Below are positions 25,132 through 33,758 of a stretch of DNA of 64,000 nt, piece by piece; position 1 is the first letter of the stretch, and the number at the start of each line of letters is the position of its first letter. The stretch lies in assembly GCF_003697785.1 (NCBI RefSeq), contig NZ_QOKZ01000007.1:1-64000 (forward strand), written 5' to 3'. A program made the translations under genes and the position numbers. The stretch comes from Paracoccus alkanivorans. Its GTDB lineage: Bacteria; Pseudomonadota; Alphaproteobacteria; Rhodobacterales; Rhodobacteraceae. Below the pieces are notes generated by a model. It saw nothing but the letters and a program-made list of their open reading frames with translations. It did no database searches and had not been told where the DNA came from.

Positions 25132-26151
25132 TCACCTTCCCTGAGCCGGGGACCAATCGGGTCCAAAAGCGATGGCCTGACCCGTCTGCGCGGATTGGGC
25201 GGCAGCCTCGACCAGCCGTTGCGCCTCCAGACCGTCTCCTATTCCGGCAAGTGGCTGGGTGCCGTCACGCAGCAGGGCGACGAAGGCATCCATCTCATCG
25301 CGATAGGCCTGCGCGAAACGTTCAAGGAAATAGTTCTCGGGCGGGGCGGTCCTGCATCCTTGCGGGTCACAGATACTCAGCGTGGATTGAGGCTGGTTCC
25401 CGACTGTCAGAACTTCCCTGGCGCAAAGTGCTTCCAGCCGCTGATCGTAGCCCATCGGCCCCCGTCGGCACGCGGTAATCTGTGCCATGCGCCCGGATTG
25501 GGTGGTCAGTGTGATCATCACCGTATCGACATCGCCAGCCGCGCCGATCTCGCCGGAAATCAGGCAGGAGCCGACTGCGTAAACGCTGGCAATGGGTTCC
25601 TCGAGAAGGTGCCGCGCCATATCGACATCATGGATGGAACTGTCGCGGAACATCCCGCCTGAGGTTTCGACATAGCTGCGCGGAGGCGGCGCCGGATCAC
25701 GCGAGAACATCACCACCTGTTCCAGCCGTCCGCTGATGCCGGAGGATATGCGCTCCTTCAACTGCCGGAAGCTTTTGTCATATCGGCGCTGGAAACCCAT
25801 CATGCAGGGAATGCCCGATTCCCGCACCTTTCGCACGACATTGGCGGTCAAGGCGAAATCCAGGCTGACCGGTTTTTCGCAGAATACTGCCTTTCCAGTT
25901 TCGGCGGCACTCAGCAGCAACCCGGCATGGCTGTCGGTTGAGCTGGCGATAATGATCCCGTCCACGCTGTCATCTGCGAAGACTTCGCCTGATCCGGCGA
26001 TTTCAGCGCCGGTTCGCGCAGCAAGAAGATTGCGATGAGTGCCTGCCGCCGGATCGACCAGATAGGCCAGTTCCACATCGGCATGCGCGGCCGCATTGAC
26101 CGCATGAATCTGGCCGATACGGCCCGCACCGAAACAGGCAAGCCTGATCAT
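25132..26151 (-). CDS. Inositol 2-dehydrogenase-like oxidoreductase (IolG paralogue)
   Basis: 339 residues from the ATG at 26151, chosen because AAAGGAGGA lies just upstream; an earlier in-frame ATG at 26169 lies before that site. NAD-binding GAGRIGQIHAVNA, then CEKPVSLD, the FQRRYD loop and the catalytic block FRDSSIHDVDMARHLL. These are the marks of myo-inositol/scyllo-inositol 2-dehydrogenases. First gene of the leftward operon, divergent from a LacI regulator with a perfect 18-bp palindrome between them. Its exact isomer specificity is open. Confidence 0.88.
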   Translation of the reverse strand: MIRLACFGAGRIGQIHAVNAAAHADVELAYLVDPAAGTHRNLLAARTGAEIAGSGEVFADDSVDGIIIASSTDSHAGLLLSAAETGKAVFCEKPVSLDFALTANVVRKVRESGIPCMMGFQRRYDKSFRQLKERISSGISGRLEQVVMFSRDPAPPPRSYVETSGGMFRDSSIHDVDMARHLLEEPIASVYAVGSCLISGEIGAAGDVDTVMITLTTQSGRMAQITACRRGPMGYDQRLEALCAREVLTVGNQPQSTLSICDPQGCRTAPPENYFLERFAQAYRDEMDAFVALLRDGTQPLAGIGDGLEAQRLVEAAAQSAQTGQAIAFGPDWSPAQGR

Positions 26152-26227
26152 GGAATCCTCCTTTTCCACCTCGTGGTAGCCCTGCTTGCAGGATTGCGAT
26201 TGCGAGTGCTGCCGCCAAGCGTCATTC

Positions 26228-26245
26228 TTGAAGAAATTTCTTCAA
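26228..26245. promoter_or_regulatory. Perfect 18-bp palindrome, probable LacI operator
   Basis: TTGAAGAAATTTCTTCAA is a perfect inverted repeat in the gap between the IolG-like gene and a divergent LacI-family gene, ending 11 bases before the LacI start. LacI proteins bind such 16-20 bp palindromes, so it likely controls the leftward operon and the regulator's own expression. Confidence 0.75.
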
Positions 26246-26256
26246 ACGAGGTGACA

Positions 26257-27270
26257 ATGGCGCGCAAAGCCACAGCGCAGGATGTCGCGCGCGAAGCGGG
26301 GGTCTCGGCATCCACCGTGGATCGAGTGCTTAACGGTCGCGGCGGTGTCAGTTTTGAAAAGGAACAGCGTGTCTATTCCGCAGCCCGCCGATTGAAGCTG
26401 GATCGCGCGCTGAATCCGCGCGATGCGAGGACACTTCGTGTCGCGGCATTCATTCAGCCGCCCTCGAATCCGTTCCACGCGGCACTGAAACGGGCCATCC
26501 AGGATGAGAACCAGGGGCCAAATCCGTTCAATATCCAGATCAGGGTGTTTCATCTCGATATGTCACGCCCGGCGGAAATCATCCGGAAGGTAAGTGAGGT
26601 CGGGCCTTCCCATGATGCGCTCATCATTTGCGTTGCCCATGACGAAGGGCTGGCGCAGGTGCTGAGCCGTTTCGTTGCCGCAGGTCAGCCGGTTGTGGCC
26701 TTGGCGACCGATATCCGTTGCCCTGGCGCGATCTATGTCGGCCCTGACAATTATCGCTCGGGGCGGCTGGCCGGAGAGTTGATGGGGCGACTGCTCGGGC
26801 GGGACGGTGGAGATGTGATTGTCATTGCCGGGCTCTTGACCATGATCGGGCAGCAGGAACGCCACGCCGGGTTCCGGGCTGTCCTGCAGGAGCGCTATCC
26901 GAATTGCCGTATCGTCTCGGTGCATGAAAGCGGGGAGCGGGGCGACAGGGCGGGCAGTCTCGTTCGGCGTGCTTTGCGGCAATGGCCGAAAATCAGAGGC
27001 ATCTATAACCAAAGCGCGGGCGCGGGGCCGGTGGTCGATGCCTTGCGGGCCAATGGCAGGTTGGATGACATCCTGTTCGTTACCCATGAACTGACCGACA
27101 ATCGCAGGAAGTTGCTTGAAGCCGGTGCCATAGACATGTTGATAGACCAGAACCCGAGACTTGAAGTTGAAGCTGCGGTCAAGGCGATTGCCGGCGTTTT
27201 CGGAAGGCTTGATCCACCGCCGGGCCAGACAATCACACCGGTCACCATCTTCACGCGTGAAAACTGCTGA
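26257..27270 (+). CDS. LacI-family regulator 1 (probable control of leftward inositol operon)
   Basis: 337 residues from the ATG at 26257; the frame is open upstream but the helix-turn-helix begins right here (TAQDVAREAGVSASTVDRVLNGRGG). A periplasmic-binding-like sugar domain follows (IQPPSNPFHAALKRAIQDE, then IYVGPDNYRSGRLAGELMGR and VTHELTDNRRKLLEAG). LacI proteins release DNA on binding a sugar. The STVDRVLNGR variant of the recognition helix recurs in the second LacI gene next door. It is divergent from the iolG-like operon and its likely operator lies in the gap. The inducer is probably an inositol or inosose. Confidence 0.9.
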   Translation: MARKATAQDVAREAGVSASTVDRVLNGRGGVSFEKEQRVYSAARRLKLDRALNPRDARTLRVAAFIQPPSNPFHAALKRAIQDENQGPNPFNIQIRVFHLDMSRPAEIIRKVSEVGPSHDALIICVAHDEGLAQVLSRFVAAGQPVVALATDIRCPGAIYVGPDNYRSGRLAGELMGRLLGRDGGDVIVIAGLLTMIGQQERHAGFRAVLQERYPNCRIVSVHESGERGDRAGSLVRRALRQWPKIRGIYNQSAGAGPVVDALRANGRLDDILFVTHELTDNRRKLLEAGAIDMLIDQNPRLEVEAAVKAIAGVFGRLDPPPGQTITPVTIFTRENC

Positions 27271-27294
27271 CGATCGCCGGGGTTGTTGCAATAC

Positions 27295-27334
27295 ATCATC
27301 ATCTGAATGATGATATACATCATTCAATGTGATG
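27295..27334. promoter_or_regulatory. Tandem ATCAT/ATGAT palindromes before LacI regulator 2
   Basis: Two inverted repeats lie side by side: ATCATCAT-4-ATGATGAT (27295-27314) and ACATCATTCAATGTGATG (27317-27334). The same ACATCAT..ATGATGT motif recurs after the gene, before the transport operon, so they look like operators of LacI regulator 2 (autoregulation). They sit right before its ribosome site. Confidence 0.72.
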
Positions 27335-27344
27335 GGGTGGCATC

Positions 27345-28382
27345 ATGACCCGACCGACGATTGCCGATTTGGCCAAGGCCGCCGGTGTCAGCACGGCCAC
27401 CGTTGATCGGGTGCTGAATGGCCGCCAGAACGTGCGCGAGGAAACCGTGCGCCGCGTCCATCAGGCTGCCGGAGAGATCGGGTATCACGGCGCGAATGTG
27501 ATCCGGCATCGGATGCTGGCCGATAAGGCCCAGCTGCGCATAGGCCTCTTGCTGCAAAAACCGCGCCACGCCTTCTATCAGGATGTGCAGGCGATTTTCG
27601 AGGCACAGGCGCGCGCCTGCATGCAGCGCCGAGTCGAGGTCATGACGCGCTTTACCGAAACTGGCCAGCCCGAAGAGATTTCGGACATTCTTCGTAGCTT
27701 CAGGGGTCGCGCAGACGCGGTTGCCGCGACGGGGATAGATCATCACCTGGTCACCCAGGCCGTGCAGGAACTGCGTGGGGCCGGGGTTCCCGTCTATTCG
27801 CTTTTGTCGGATTTCGCGCAGGGCGTGCGTGAAAGCTATATGGGGACAAATAACCTCAAGGTTGGTCGCATCGCGGGCTGGTTCATCGCTGGCCTGTCGA
27901 AACGACCAGGCAAGGTTGCGCTGTTCATCGGCGGATCGCGTTACCACGGGCATGAGTTGCGGGAGACGGGTTTTCGCAGCTTTTTCCGCCAATCGGCGCC
28001 GGCGTTTCAGTTGCTGGATACGCAGATCAACCTCGAGACACGGCAGTTGACATATGAGGCGACGGTTAACCTTCTGGCCAGACATAGCGATCTGGTTGGG
28101 CTTTATTGCGCGGGCGGTGGCATGGAGGGCGCCATCGAGGCCGTGCGGGAGATGCGCAAGCCCGGTGATATGGTGCTGATCGTCAATGAATTGACGCCGG
28201 AGTCGCGTGCGGGTCTGCAAGACCAGACACTCAGCGTGGTTCTGTCAACGCCGGTGCAGCAGATTGCCGATGATCTGATAGAGATGATGATTGCAACCTC
28301 GGATAAGGGAATGTTGGAAACGCCCGGTCAGCGGTTCTTTCCGGCGCAGGTCTGGACTCCTGAAAGCGAATTCATGAGGTGA
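27345..28382 (+). CDS. LacI-family regulator 2 (probable control of inositol transport/catabolism operon)
   Basis: 345 residues. The HTH reads TIADLAKAAGVSTATVDRVLNGRQNV, followed by the hinge and a sugar-binding domain (GLLLQKPRHAFYQDVQAIFE, then SYMGTNNLKVGRIAGWFI and VLIVNELTPESRAGLQ). GGGGTGG precedes the ATG. It shares the NxxxxGR/NELT pattern with the LacI protein next door, so the two are relatives. Matching palindromes both upstream and downstream (before the ABC transporter operon) make it the likely repressor of the rightward inositol operon. Confidence 0.9.
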   Translation: MTRPTIADLAKAAGVSTATVDRVLNGRQNVREETVRRVHQAAGEIGYHGANVIRHRMLADKAQLRIGLLLQKPRHAFYQDVQAIFEAQARACMQRRVEVMTRFTETGQPEEISDILRSFRGRADAVAATGIDHHLVTQAVQELRGAGVPVYSLLSDFAQGVRESYMGTNNLKVGRIAGWFIAGLSKRPGKVALFIGGSRYHGHELRETGFRSFFRQSAPAFQLLDTQINLETRQLTYEATVNLLARHSDLVGLYCAGGGMEGAIEAVREMRKPGDMVLIVNELTPESRAGLQDQTLSVVLSTPVQQIADDLIEMMIATSDKGMLETPGQRFFPAQVWTPESEFMR

Positions 28383-28384
28383 TT

Positions 28385-28421
28385 ACATCATTCTGATTTT
28401 ATTTTACATCATGAATGATGT
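28385..28421. promoter_or_regulatory. ACATCAT palindrome before the inositol transport operon
   Basis: ACATCATGAATGATGT (28406-28421) is a perfect inverted repeat with a GA centre; a half-site ACATCATTCTGAT lies at 28385-28397. The motif matches those before LacI regulator 2. The promoter of the transporter operon should lie close by in the 219-bp gap; no clear -35/-10 could be fixed. Confidence 0.75.
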
Positions 28422-28601
28422 TTTCCGGTGACTCATTTTATTGACCGGTTGAGCGGAATCGGGAATCGTAATGCCATCGGCACGGGTAGGAGGCCCTGCT
28501 GCAATCTAGTGGGAGCCGGGCTGCTGCCACCGCGTTCAGCGGGTGGGTGAGTTTGTCCTTGTTGCACAGGCGGCGCTTATGTGCCGCGTTTGGAGGAGAC
28601 A

Positions 28602-29546
28602 ATGAAAAAAATTCTGCTTTCGACCACCTTGATCGCCGGGCTGGCCGGGACGGCCTCGGCCGAGAATATCGGCGTCAGCATGGCGCTGTTTGATGATAAC
28701 TTCCTGACTGTGCTTCGGAACGGCATCCAGGACCTCGCCGACGGCATGGATGGTGTCGATGTCCAGATCGAGGACGCACAGAATGACGTTGCCAAGCAAC
28801 TTGACCAGATCAACAACTTCATCGCCAGTGGCGTGGATGCGATCATCGTCAATCCGGTCGATACCTCGGCCACACAGGCGATGACCGATGCGGCAGAGGC
28901 GGCCGGTGTGCCGCTGGTCTTCGTCAACCGCGAGCCGATCAATGTCGATACGCTGCCGGAGGGCCAGGCATTCGTCGCCTCGGATGAGCGCGAATCCGGA
29001 ACGCTGGAAACCATCGAGATCTGCGACCAGCTTGCCGGGGCCGGTAAGACCGAGGCCAATGTCTATGTCATGATGGGTGAGCTTTCGAACCAGGCCGCCG
29101 TGCAGCGCACAGCCGATATCCATGACGTGATCGAAGCGGGAAAATGTGCCGTGACGCTGAACATCATTGATGAGCAGACGGCCAACTGGAACCGCGACGA
29201 GGCACAGGACCTGATGACCAACTGGCTGACGACGGGCGAGCCCTTCGATGCCGTGATCTCGAATAATGACGAGATGGCGATTGGCGCCATTCAGGCCATG
29301 AAAGCGTCGGGCGTCAGCATGGATGATGTTGTCGTCGGCGGGATCGATGCCACGCAGGACGCGCTGCTGGCCATGGCGGCAGGGGAGTTGGACGTCACCG
29401 TGTTTCAGGATGCTGCCGGGCAGGGCTCCGGTGCCCTTGATGCAGCGCTGAAGCTTTCGCGTGGAGAAGAGGTGGAACAGAAGGTCTATGTGCCGTTCCA
29501 ACTGGTGACACCCGAGAACATGTCCGAGTTCACGCAAAGTAACTGA
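28602..29546 (+). CDS. Sugar/inositol ABC transporter, periplasmic binding protein
   Basis: 314 residues from the ATG at 28602 (GGAGGAG just before). Signal peptide MKKILLSTTLIAGLAGTASA. The mature protein is a type 1 periplasmic-binding fold: NIGVSMALFDDNFLTVLRNG, then ASGVDAIIVNPVDTSAT, PLVFVNREP, AVISNNDEMAIGAIQAMK and VVGGIDATQDALLAM. This sequence pattern is that of inositol/rhizopine-binding proteins (IbpA/MocB group). It captures the substrate for the following permease and ATPase; the downstream iol genes support inositol. Confidence 0.9.
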   Translation: MKKILLSTTLIAGLAGTASAENIGVSMALFDDNFLTVLRNGIQDLADGMDGVDVQIEDAQNDVAKQLDQINNFIASGVDAIIVNPVDTSATQAMTDAAEAAGVPLVFVNREPINVDTLPEGQAFVASDERESGTLETIEICDQLAGAGKTEANVYVMMGELSNQAAVQRTADIHDVIEAGKCAVTLNIIDEQTANWNRDEAQDLMTNWLTTGEPFDAVISNNDEMAIGAIQAMKASGVSMDDVVVGGIDATQDALLAMAAGELDVTVFQDAAGQGSGALDAALKLSRGEEVEQKVYVPFQLVTPENMSEFTQSN

Positions 29547-29629
29547 GGCATGGCCTTGCATCCGGGCGGCGCGCAAGGTGCCGTCCGGGGATCGGCAGGC
29601 GAGACGTGTCTCGCAAGAGGGGATCAATC

Positions 29630-30706
29630 ATGTCAGATACGTCGCACGGAGTCGGCGGACTGAGCTTTGATCAGTCAAAGCGCGGGCTTCCCGCAGAAGC
29701 AGGTGTCGCCATTGCACTTGTCCTGATCATTGTCGTGTTCGAATTGCTCGGCCGGATACTGATGAACGACAGTTTCCTGTTCAATACGCGCGAAAATGTT
29801 GACGCGATATTCAACATGGCGCGCCTGGAAATCATCATTCTGCAGGTTTCGATCATCGGAATCATCGCGCTTGGCGTGACGCAGGTCATCATTACCGGAG
29901 GTATCGATCTGTCATCGGGTTCCGTGGTCGGCATGACCGCGATGATCGCCATGAGCTTTGCGCAGGTGGGCGAGATCAACGGCCTGGAAAATACCCGTGC
30001 TGTCTTTTTTGACCTGGGCTGGGTCAATTTGCCCGTTATCATTCCTGTGCTGGTCGGGTTGGCCTGCGGGCTGTTGGCAGGACTCATCAACGGGCTGCTG
30101 ATCGCCTATACCAAGATTCCGCCCTTCATCGCGACGCTGGGGATGATGGTCTCGGCGCGCGGAGTCGCAAAATGGTGGACGGCCGGGCAGCCGGTGTCTT
30201 TCCCGACCGGAGGCTATGCAGCTATCGGCAAGGGCATGATGCCGGTGGTGATATTCGTTGTCCTGGCGATCCTGTTCTACCTGATCCTGAAATATACAGT
30301 CTATGGCAAGCATACCTACGCGATCGGCTCGAACGAGGCGGCGGCGCGCATGTCCGGTATCAATGTCGCCCGCCACAAGGTTCTGGTCTATACCATCGCC
30401 GGGTTGCTGGCGGGTATCGCCGCCATCGTGCTGAGCGCAAAGAACCTGACCGCGCAGGCCGGCATGGGGGTGATGTATGAGCTGGACGCGATTGCCATGG
30501 CGGTCATCGGCGGCATTTCCCTGGCCGGTGGACGCGGGACGATCCTGGGCACCGTTCTGGGCGCACTGATCTTTGGCGTCATCATATCGGGTTTCACCTT
30601 CCTGAGGCTGGATGCCTATTACCAGGAAATGGTCAAGGGCGCGATCATCGTCGGTGCCGTCGTGCTGGACCAGTGGCGTCAAAGCCGCGCGGCAGCAAGG
30701 TCCTGA
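29630..30706 (+). CDS. Sugar/inositol ABC transporter permease
   Basis: 358 residues from the ATG at 29630. A RbsC/FrcC-type permease with about ten helices: LGVTQVIITGGIDLSSGSVVG (a family hallmark), IPPFIATLGMMVSARG, YAIGSNEAAARMSGINV (ATPase contact loop), VIGGISLAGGRGTILGT near the end. It works in the inner membrane, probably as a homodimer. It has an extended cytoplasmic N-terminus of about 24 residues. Sits between the binding protein and the ATPase gene. Confidence 0.92.
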   Translation: MSDTSHGVGGLSFDQSKRGLPAEAGVAIALVLIIVVFELLGRILMNDSFLFNTRENVDAIFNMARLEIIILQVSIIGIIALGVTQVIITGGIDLSSGSVVGMTAMIAMSFAQVGEINGLENTRAVFFDLGWVNLPVIIPVLVGLACGLLAGLINGLLIAYTKIPPFIATLGMMVSARGVAKWWTAGQPVSFPTGGYAAIGKGMMPVVIFVVLAILFYLILKYTVYGKHTYAIGSNEAAARMSGINVARHKVLVYTIAGLLAGIAAIVLSAKNLTAQAGMGVMYELDAIAMAVIGGISLAGGRGTILGTVLGALIFGVIISGFTFLRLDAYYQEMVKGAIIVGAVVLDQWRQSRAAARS

Positions 30707-30716
30707 GGAGGATATC

Positions 30717-31547
30717 ATGTCAAGCGATCTGCAAACCAACATCTCGGGCGCCGAGGCCCCGAAACCGCAGGCCGATCCGGGTGAGGTGATCCTGCGCACC
30801 GAAGGCCTGACCAAGCATTACGGCGGTGTCCACGCACTGATCGATTGCAATTTCGAGATCCGCAAGGGCGAGCATGTGGCGATCATGGGTGATAACGGAG
30901 CCGGCAAGTCCACATTTGTTCGCCAGATCACCGCGGTCGAGCAGAAGACGGCGGGCAAAATCTGGTTCAACGGCGATTACGTCGAGTTCGACGGACCACT
31001 GGCCGCGCGCGAAGCCGGGATCGAGACGGTGTTCCAGACCCTCGCGCTGGCGGATCATCTCGACGTGCCCGACAATCTGTTTCTCGGACGGGAAAAGCGG
31101 CTGTTCAATCTGGGACCGTTCTCGATCCTCGATTACAAGGCCATGCGCGAGGCGACGATGCGCGGGTTGGAAAAGACCGGGGTAAAAATCCCCAATATCC
31201 GCAACACGATCCAGAACATGTCGGGTGGTCAGCGGCAATGTGTGGCCATCGCCCGCACCGCGACCTTCCATTCCAAATTGACCATCATGGACGAGCCGAC
31301 GGCGGCGCTTGGCGTTCAGGAAACCGCGCAGGTGGAAAACATCATCCGGACCTTGAAGGAGGCGGGCGAGCCGCTGATCCTGATCAGCCACAACATGCGG
31401 CAGGTGATGGATTTATGCGACCGTATCGTCGTCTGGCGGCGTGGCCGGATCTGCGCGAACCTGCGGAAAGAGGAAACCGACGGCGAAGACGTCGTTGCCT
31501 ATATCACCGGCGCCAAGACGCAGCCGGAATATGAGATCGCAGCCTGA
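30717..31547 (+). CDS. Sugar/inositol ABC transporter ATPase, single-domain
   Basis: 276 residues from the ATG at 30717 (GAGGAGG upstream). Motifs: Walker A GDNGAGKST, signature MSGGQRQ, Walker B LTIMDEPTAALG, switch His in LILISHNMRQV. It has one ATPase domain, like FrcA, whereas many sugar importers of this class have two fused; it therefore must dimerise. About 25 poorly conserved residues precede the ABC domain. It powers the import system described before it. Confidence 0.92.
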   Translation: MSSDLQTNISGAEAPKPQADPGEVILRTEGLTKHYGGVHALIDCNFEIRKGEHVAIMGDNGAGKSTFVRQITAVEQKTAGKIWFNGDYVEFDGPLAAREAGIETVFQTLALADHLDVPDNLFLGREKRLFNLGPFSILDYKAMREATMRGLEKTGVKIPNIRNTIQNMSGGQRQCVAIARTATFHSKLTIMDEPTAALGVQETAQVENIIRTLKEAGEPLILISHNMRQVMDLCDRIVVWRRGRICANLRKEETDGEDVVAYITGAKTQPEYEIAA

Positions 31548-31568
31548 ACCCGTTAGCAGCAGGAGAGC

Positions 31569-31727
31569 ATGATGCAATTCTTGACGAAAGCTTTTCCCGC
31601 GCTGGCGGTGTTTGGTGCCGGAGTGGTTGTCGTGGGTTCCGCGATCACTGCTGGTGAAAGCGCTGACCGCAATATCTGGAGCCCGTCCGGGCCTGTCACC
31701 CGCGCCAATCCCGACGCCTACAAGTAG
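31569..31727 (+). CDS. 52-residue hydrophobic-leader peptide in the inositol operon
   Basis: A short frame with AGGAGAG seven bases upstream: MMQFLTKAFPALAVFGAGVV followed by a second hydrophobic stretch and a polar tail ending in SPSGPVTRANPDAYK. It has either a signal peptide or one membrane helix. It fits neatly between the ABC ATPase gene (21-bp gap) and the iolH-like gene and shares their direction and codon use, so it is probably translated. No known family is recognised. It could assist the transporter or be a small exported peptide; this is open. Confidence 0.6.
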   Translation: MMQFLTKAFPALAVFGAGVVVVGSAITAGESADRNIWSPSGPVTRANPDAYK

Positions 31728-31828
31728 CCCGGCCGCGGGTTGCGCCCGCGCCGTACTCGACCACGCGGAACATGTGGCACGTCGGCGACAGCGCGGCGGC
31801 CTGTCCGCTACACCTCAAAGGTAAGATC

Positions 31829-32728
31829 ATGAAAATCGCCCTCGACCCTTTTATGCATCGCCATCTGAGCCTGGAGAAACTACCCTCCAAGGTGGCAGAG
31901 CTTGGCTACGAGTGGATCGAACTCAGCCCACGCGCCGATTTCCTCGAATGGTTCAAGGCACCGCGCGCGTATCCCGACCGCGTCAGGTCCTTCAGGAAGG
32001 CGCTGAGCGACGCCAGTGTCGGTATTGCCAGCCTGCTGCCCATGTATCGCTGGGCCAGCAACGACGAGGAAGAGCGCAAGGCCGCCGTCCGGCACTGGAA
32101 ACGTGCCATCGAGATCGCCGTGGAACTGGGCGTCGATACGATGAACAGCGAGTTCGGCCGCGGTCCGCATCCCGACAAGGGCACCTGCTATTGCTGTCAT
32201 ACCGGCTCGATGATCGAAGCCTGCGAGGATGCGTGGTGGCGGTCGATGGAGGAACTGGTGCCGATCCTCGAGAAGGAAGGCATTAACCTGCATATCGAGC
32301 CCCATCCCGAGGATTGGGTGGAAACGCTGCAACCTTCGGTGGATCTGATCCGCACCGTGAACTCGCCGCGCGTCAAGTTCCTGTATTGCACGCCGCATAC
32401 CTTCTATTTCGGCGATGACACCGTGGCGATGCTGCGCGAATGCGCCGATGTGTTGGCCCATGTCCACATCGCCGACACTTTCAATCACAAGGCCAGCTCA
32501 GGCCTGCGCTATATCATCAACCCCCCGGGTTCGTCCGCCCGCGTGCATCAGCATCTGAATATCGGTCAGGGCGAGGTGCCATGGGACGACTTCTATCGCA
32601 CGCTGGCCGAGATCGGCTTTGATGGCATCATGACCGCCTGCGTCTTCGCGTGGGAGGAAAAGGCCGACGAGTCGGGCAAGTTCATGCGCAGCGAGATGCA
32701 GCGCTATGTCGATCAATATTTCAAATGA
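31829..32728 (+). CDS. iolH: IolH-like sugar phosphate isomerase/epimerase
   Basis: 299 residues from the ATG at 31829. AP-endonuclease 2-type TIM barrel; the start [19 protein letters not shown] and [15 protein letters not shown], plus a middle Cys/His stretch (GTCYCCHTG) and metal ligands in [10 protein letters not shown] and [10 protein letters not shown], fit the IolH group found in inositol clusters. Its reaction is not well settled in the family. It begins the catabolic part of the operon after a 101-bp gap that holds a GC-rich hairpin (GCGGG/CCCGC near 31734-31748). Confidence 0.8.
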   Translation: MKIALDPFMHRHLSLEKLPSKVAELGYEWIELSPRADFLEWFKAPRAYPDRVRSFRKALSDASVGIASLLPMYRWASNDEEERKAAVRHWKRAIEIAVELGVDTMNSEFGRGPHPDKGTCYCCHTGSMIEACEDAWWRSMEELVPILEKEGINLHIEPHPEDWVETLQPSVDLIRTVNSPRVKFLYCTPHTFYFGDDTVAMLRECADVLAHVHIADTFNHKASSGLRYIINPPGSSARVHQHLNIGQGEVPWDDFYRTLAEIGFDGIMTACVFAWEEKADESGKFMRSEMQRYVDQYFK

Positions 32729-32738
32729 GGCACAGGAC

Positions 32739-33755
32739 ATGACCGTCAAAATTGGCGTTATCGGAACAGGCATGATCGGCCGCGACCACACGCGGAGAAT
32801 CCAGCAGGTGTTGGCCGGGGCCGAGGTGGTCGCGCTGAGCGATTATAACCCGGATGCGGCGAGGGCCGTTCAGGCCGATCTCGCGCCCGGTGCAAAGGTC
32901 CATGAGACAGGCGAGGGTCTGATCTCCGCCGGTGATGTGGACGCGGTGCTGGTCTGCTCGACCGGCTCGACGCATGAGACCTATGTGCTGGCGGCGATTG
33001 CGGCGGGCAAGCCATGTTTTTGCGAAAAACCGCTGGCGACGACAGCCGAAGGTGCGCTTCGCATCGTCGATGCGGAAGTTGCTCATGGCAAGCGGCTGGT
33101 TCAGGTTGGTTTCATGCGCCGCTACGATGCCGGATACCGAATGCTCAAACAGGCTGTCGATCATGAGATCGGCACCCCGCTGATGGTCCATGCCGCGCAT
33201 CGGAACCCCACGGTGCCAGAGCAATATGTCACCCCGATGGCGATCCATGACACGCTGATCCACGAGATCGATGTGTTCCGCTGGCTGCTGGACGATGATT
33301 ACGTTTCGGCGCAGGTCGTCTTTCCGCGCAAATCAGGCCATGCCCATGACAGGGTGGCTGACCCGCAGATCGTGCTGCTGGAAACGGCAAAGGGCATCCG
33401 CATCGATGTCGAGATTTTCGTGAATTGCCGCTATGGTTACGACATCCAGTGCCAGGTTGTCGGAGAGGAGGGGCTGGTCAGTCTGCCCGACCCGATGGCG
33501 GTTACCCTGCGCAAGGAGGCGCGGTTGCAACGCGAAATCCTGACAGACTGGAAGGACCGTTTCATCGACAGCTACGATGTCGAGTTGCAGGATTTCATCA
33601 CCGCTGCCGCGAAGGGAACCGCCGCTGGCCCAACCAGTTGGGATGGCTATGTCGCAGCAATCTCTTCGGATGCCTGCGTCGAGGCGCAGGAGAAATCCGG
33701 CCAGATCATTTCCATCTCTCTGCCGGACCGACCGGCGCTTTACGACAGGGGCTGA
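32739..33755 (+). CDS. iolG: Inositol 2-dehydrogenase
   Basis: 338 residues, close to the usual IolG length. NAD-binding [39 protein letters not shown], and the active-site block [17 protein letters not shown] with the Asp/His pair. Converts myo-inositol to 2-keto-myo-inositol with NAD+. This copy fits the canonical IolG sequence better than the one at 25 kb and lies within the main catabolic operon, 10 bases after iolH and 3 before the isomerase gene. Confidence 0.92.
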   Translation: MTVKIGVIGTGMIGRDHTRRIQQVLAGAEVVALSDYNPDAARAVQADLAPGAKVHETGEGLISAGDVDAVLVCSTGSTHETYVLAAIAAGKPCFCEKPLATTAEGALRIVDAEVAHGKRLVQVGFMRRYDAGYRMLKQAVDHEIGTPLMVHAAHRNPTVPEQYVTPMAIHDTLIHEIDVFRWLLDDDYVSAQVVFPRKSGHAHDRVADPQIVLLETAKGIRIDVEIFVNCRYGYDIQCQVVGEEGLVSLPDPMAVTLRKEARLQREILTDWKDRFIDSYDVELQDFITAAAKGTAAGPTSWDGYVAAISSDACVEAQEKSGQIISISLPDRPALYDRG

Positions 33756-33758
33756 CCC

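Noticed and set aside
31730..31751. GCGGG-TTGCG-CCCGC hairpin as operon terminator before iolH
   Set aside because: The stem is short with no T-run and the downstream genes belong to the same pathway and direction; it may only reduce readthrough.
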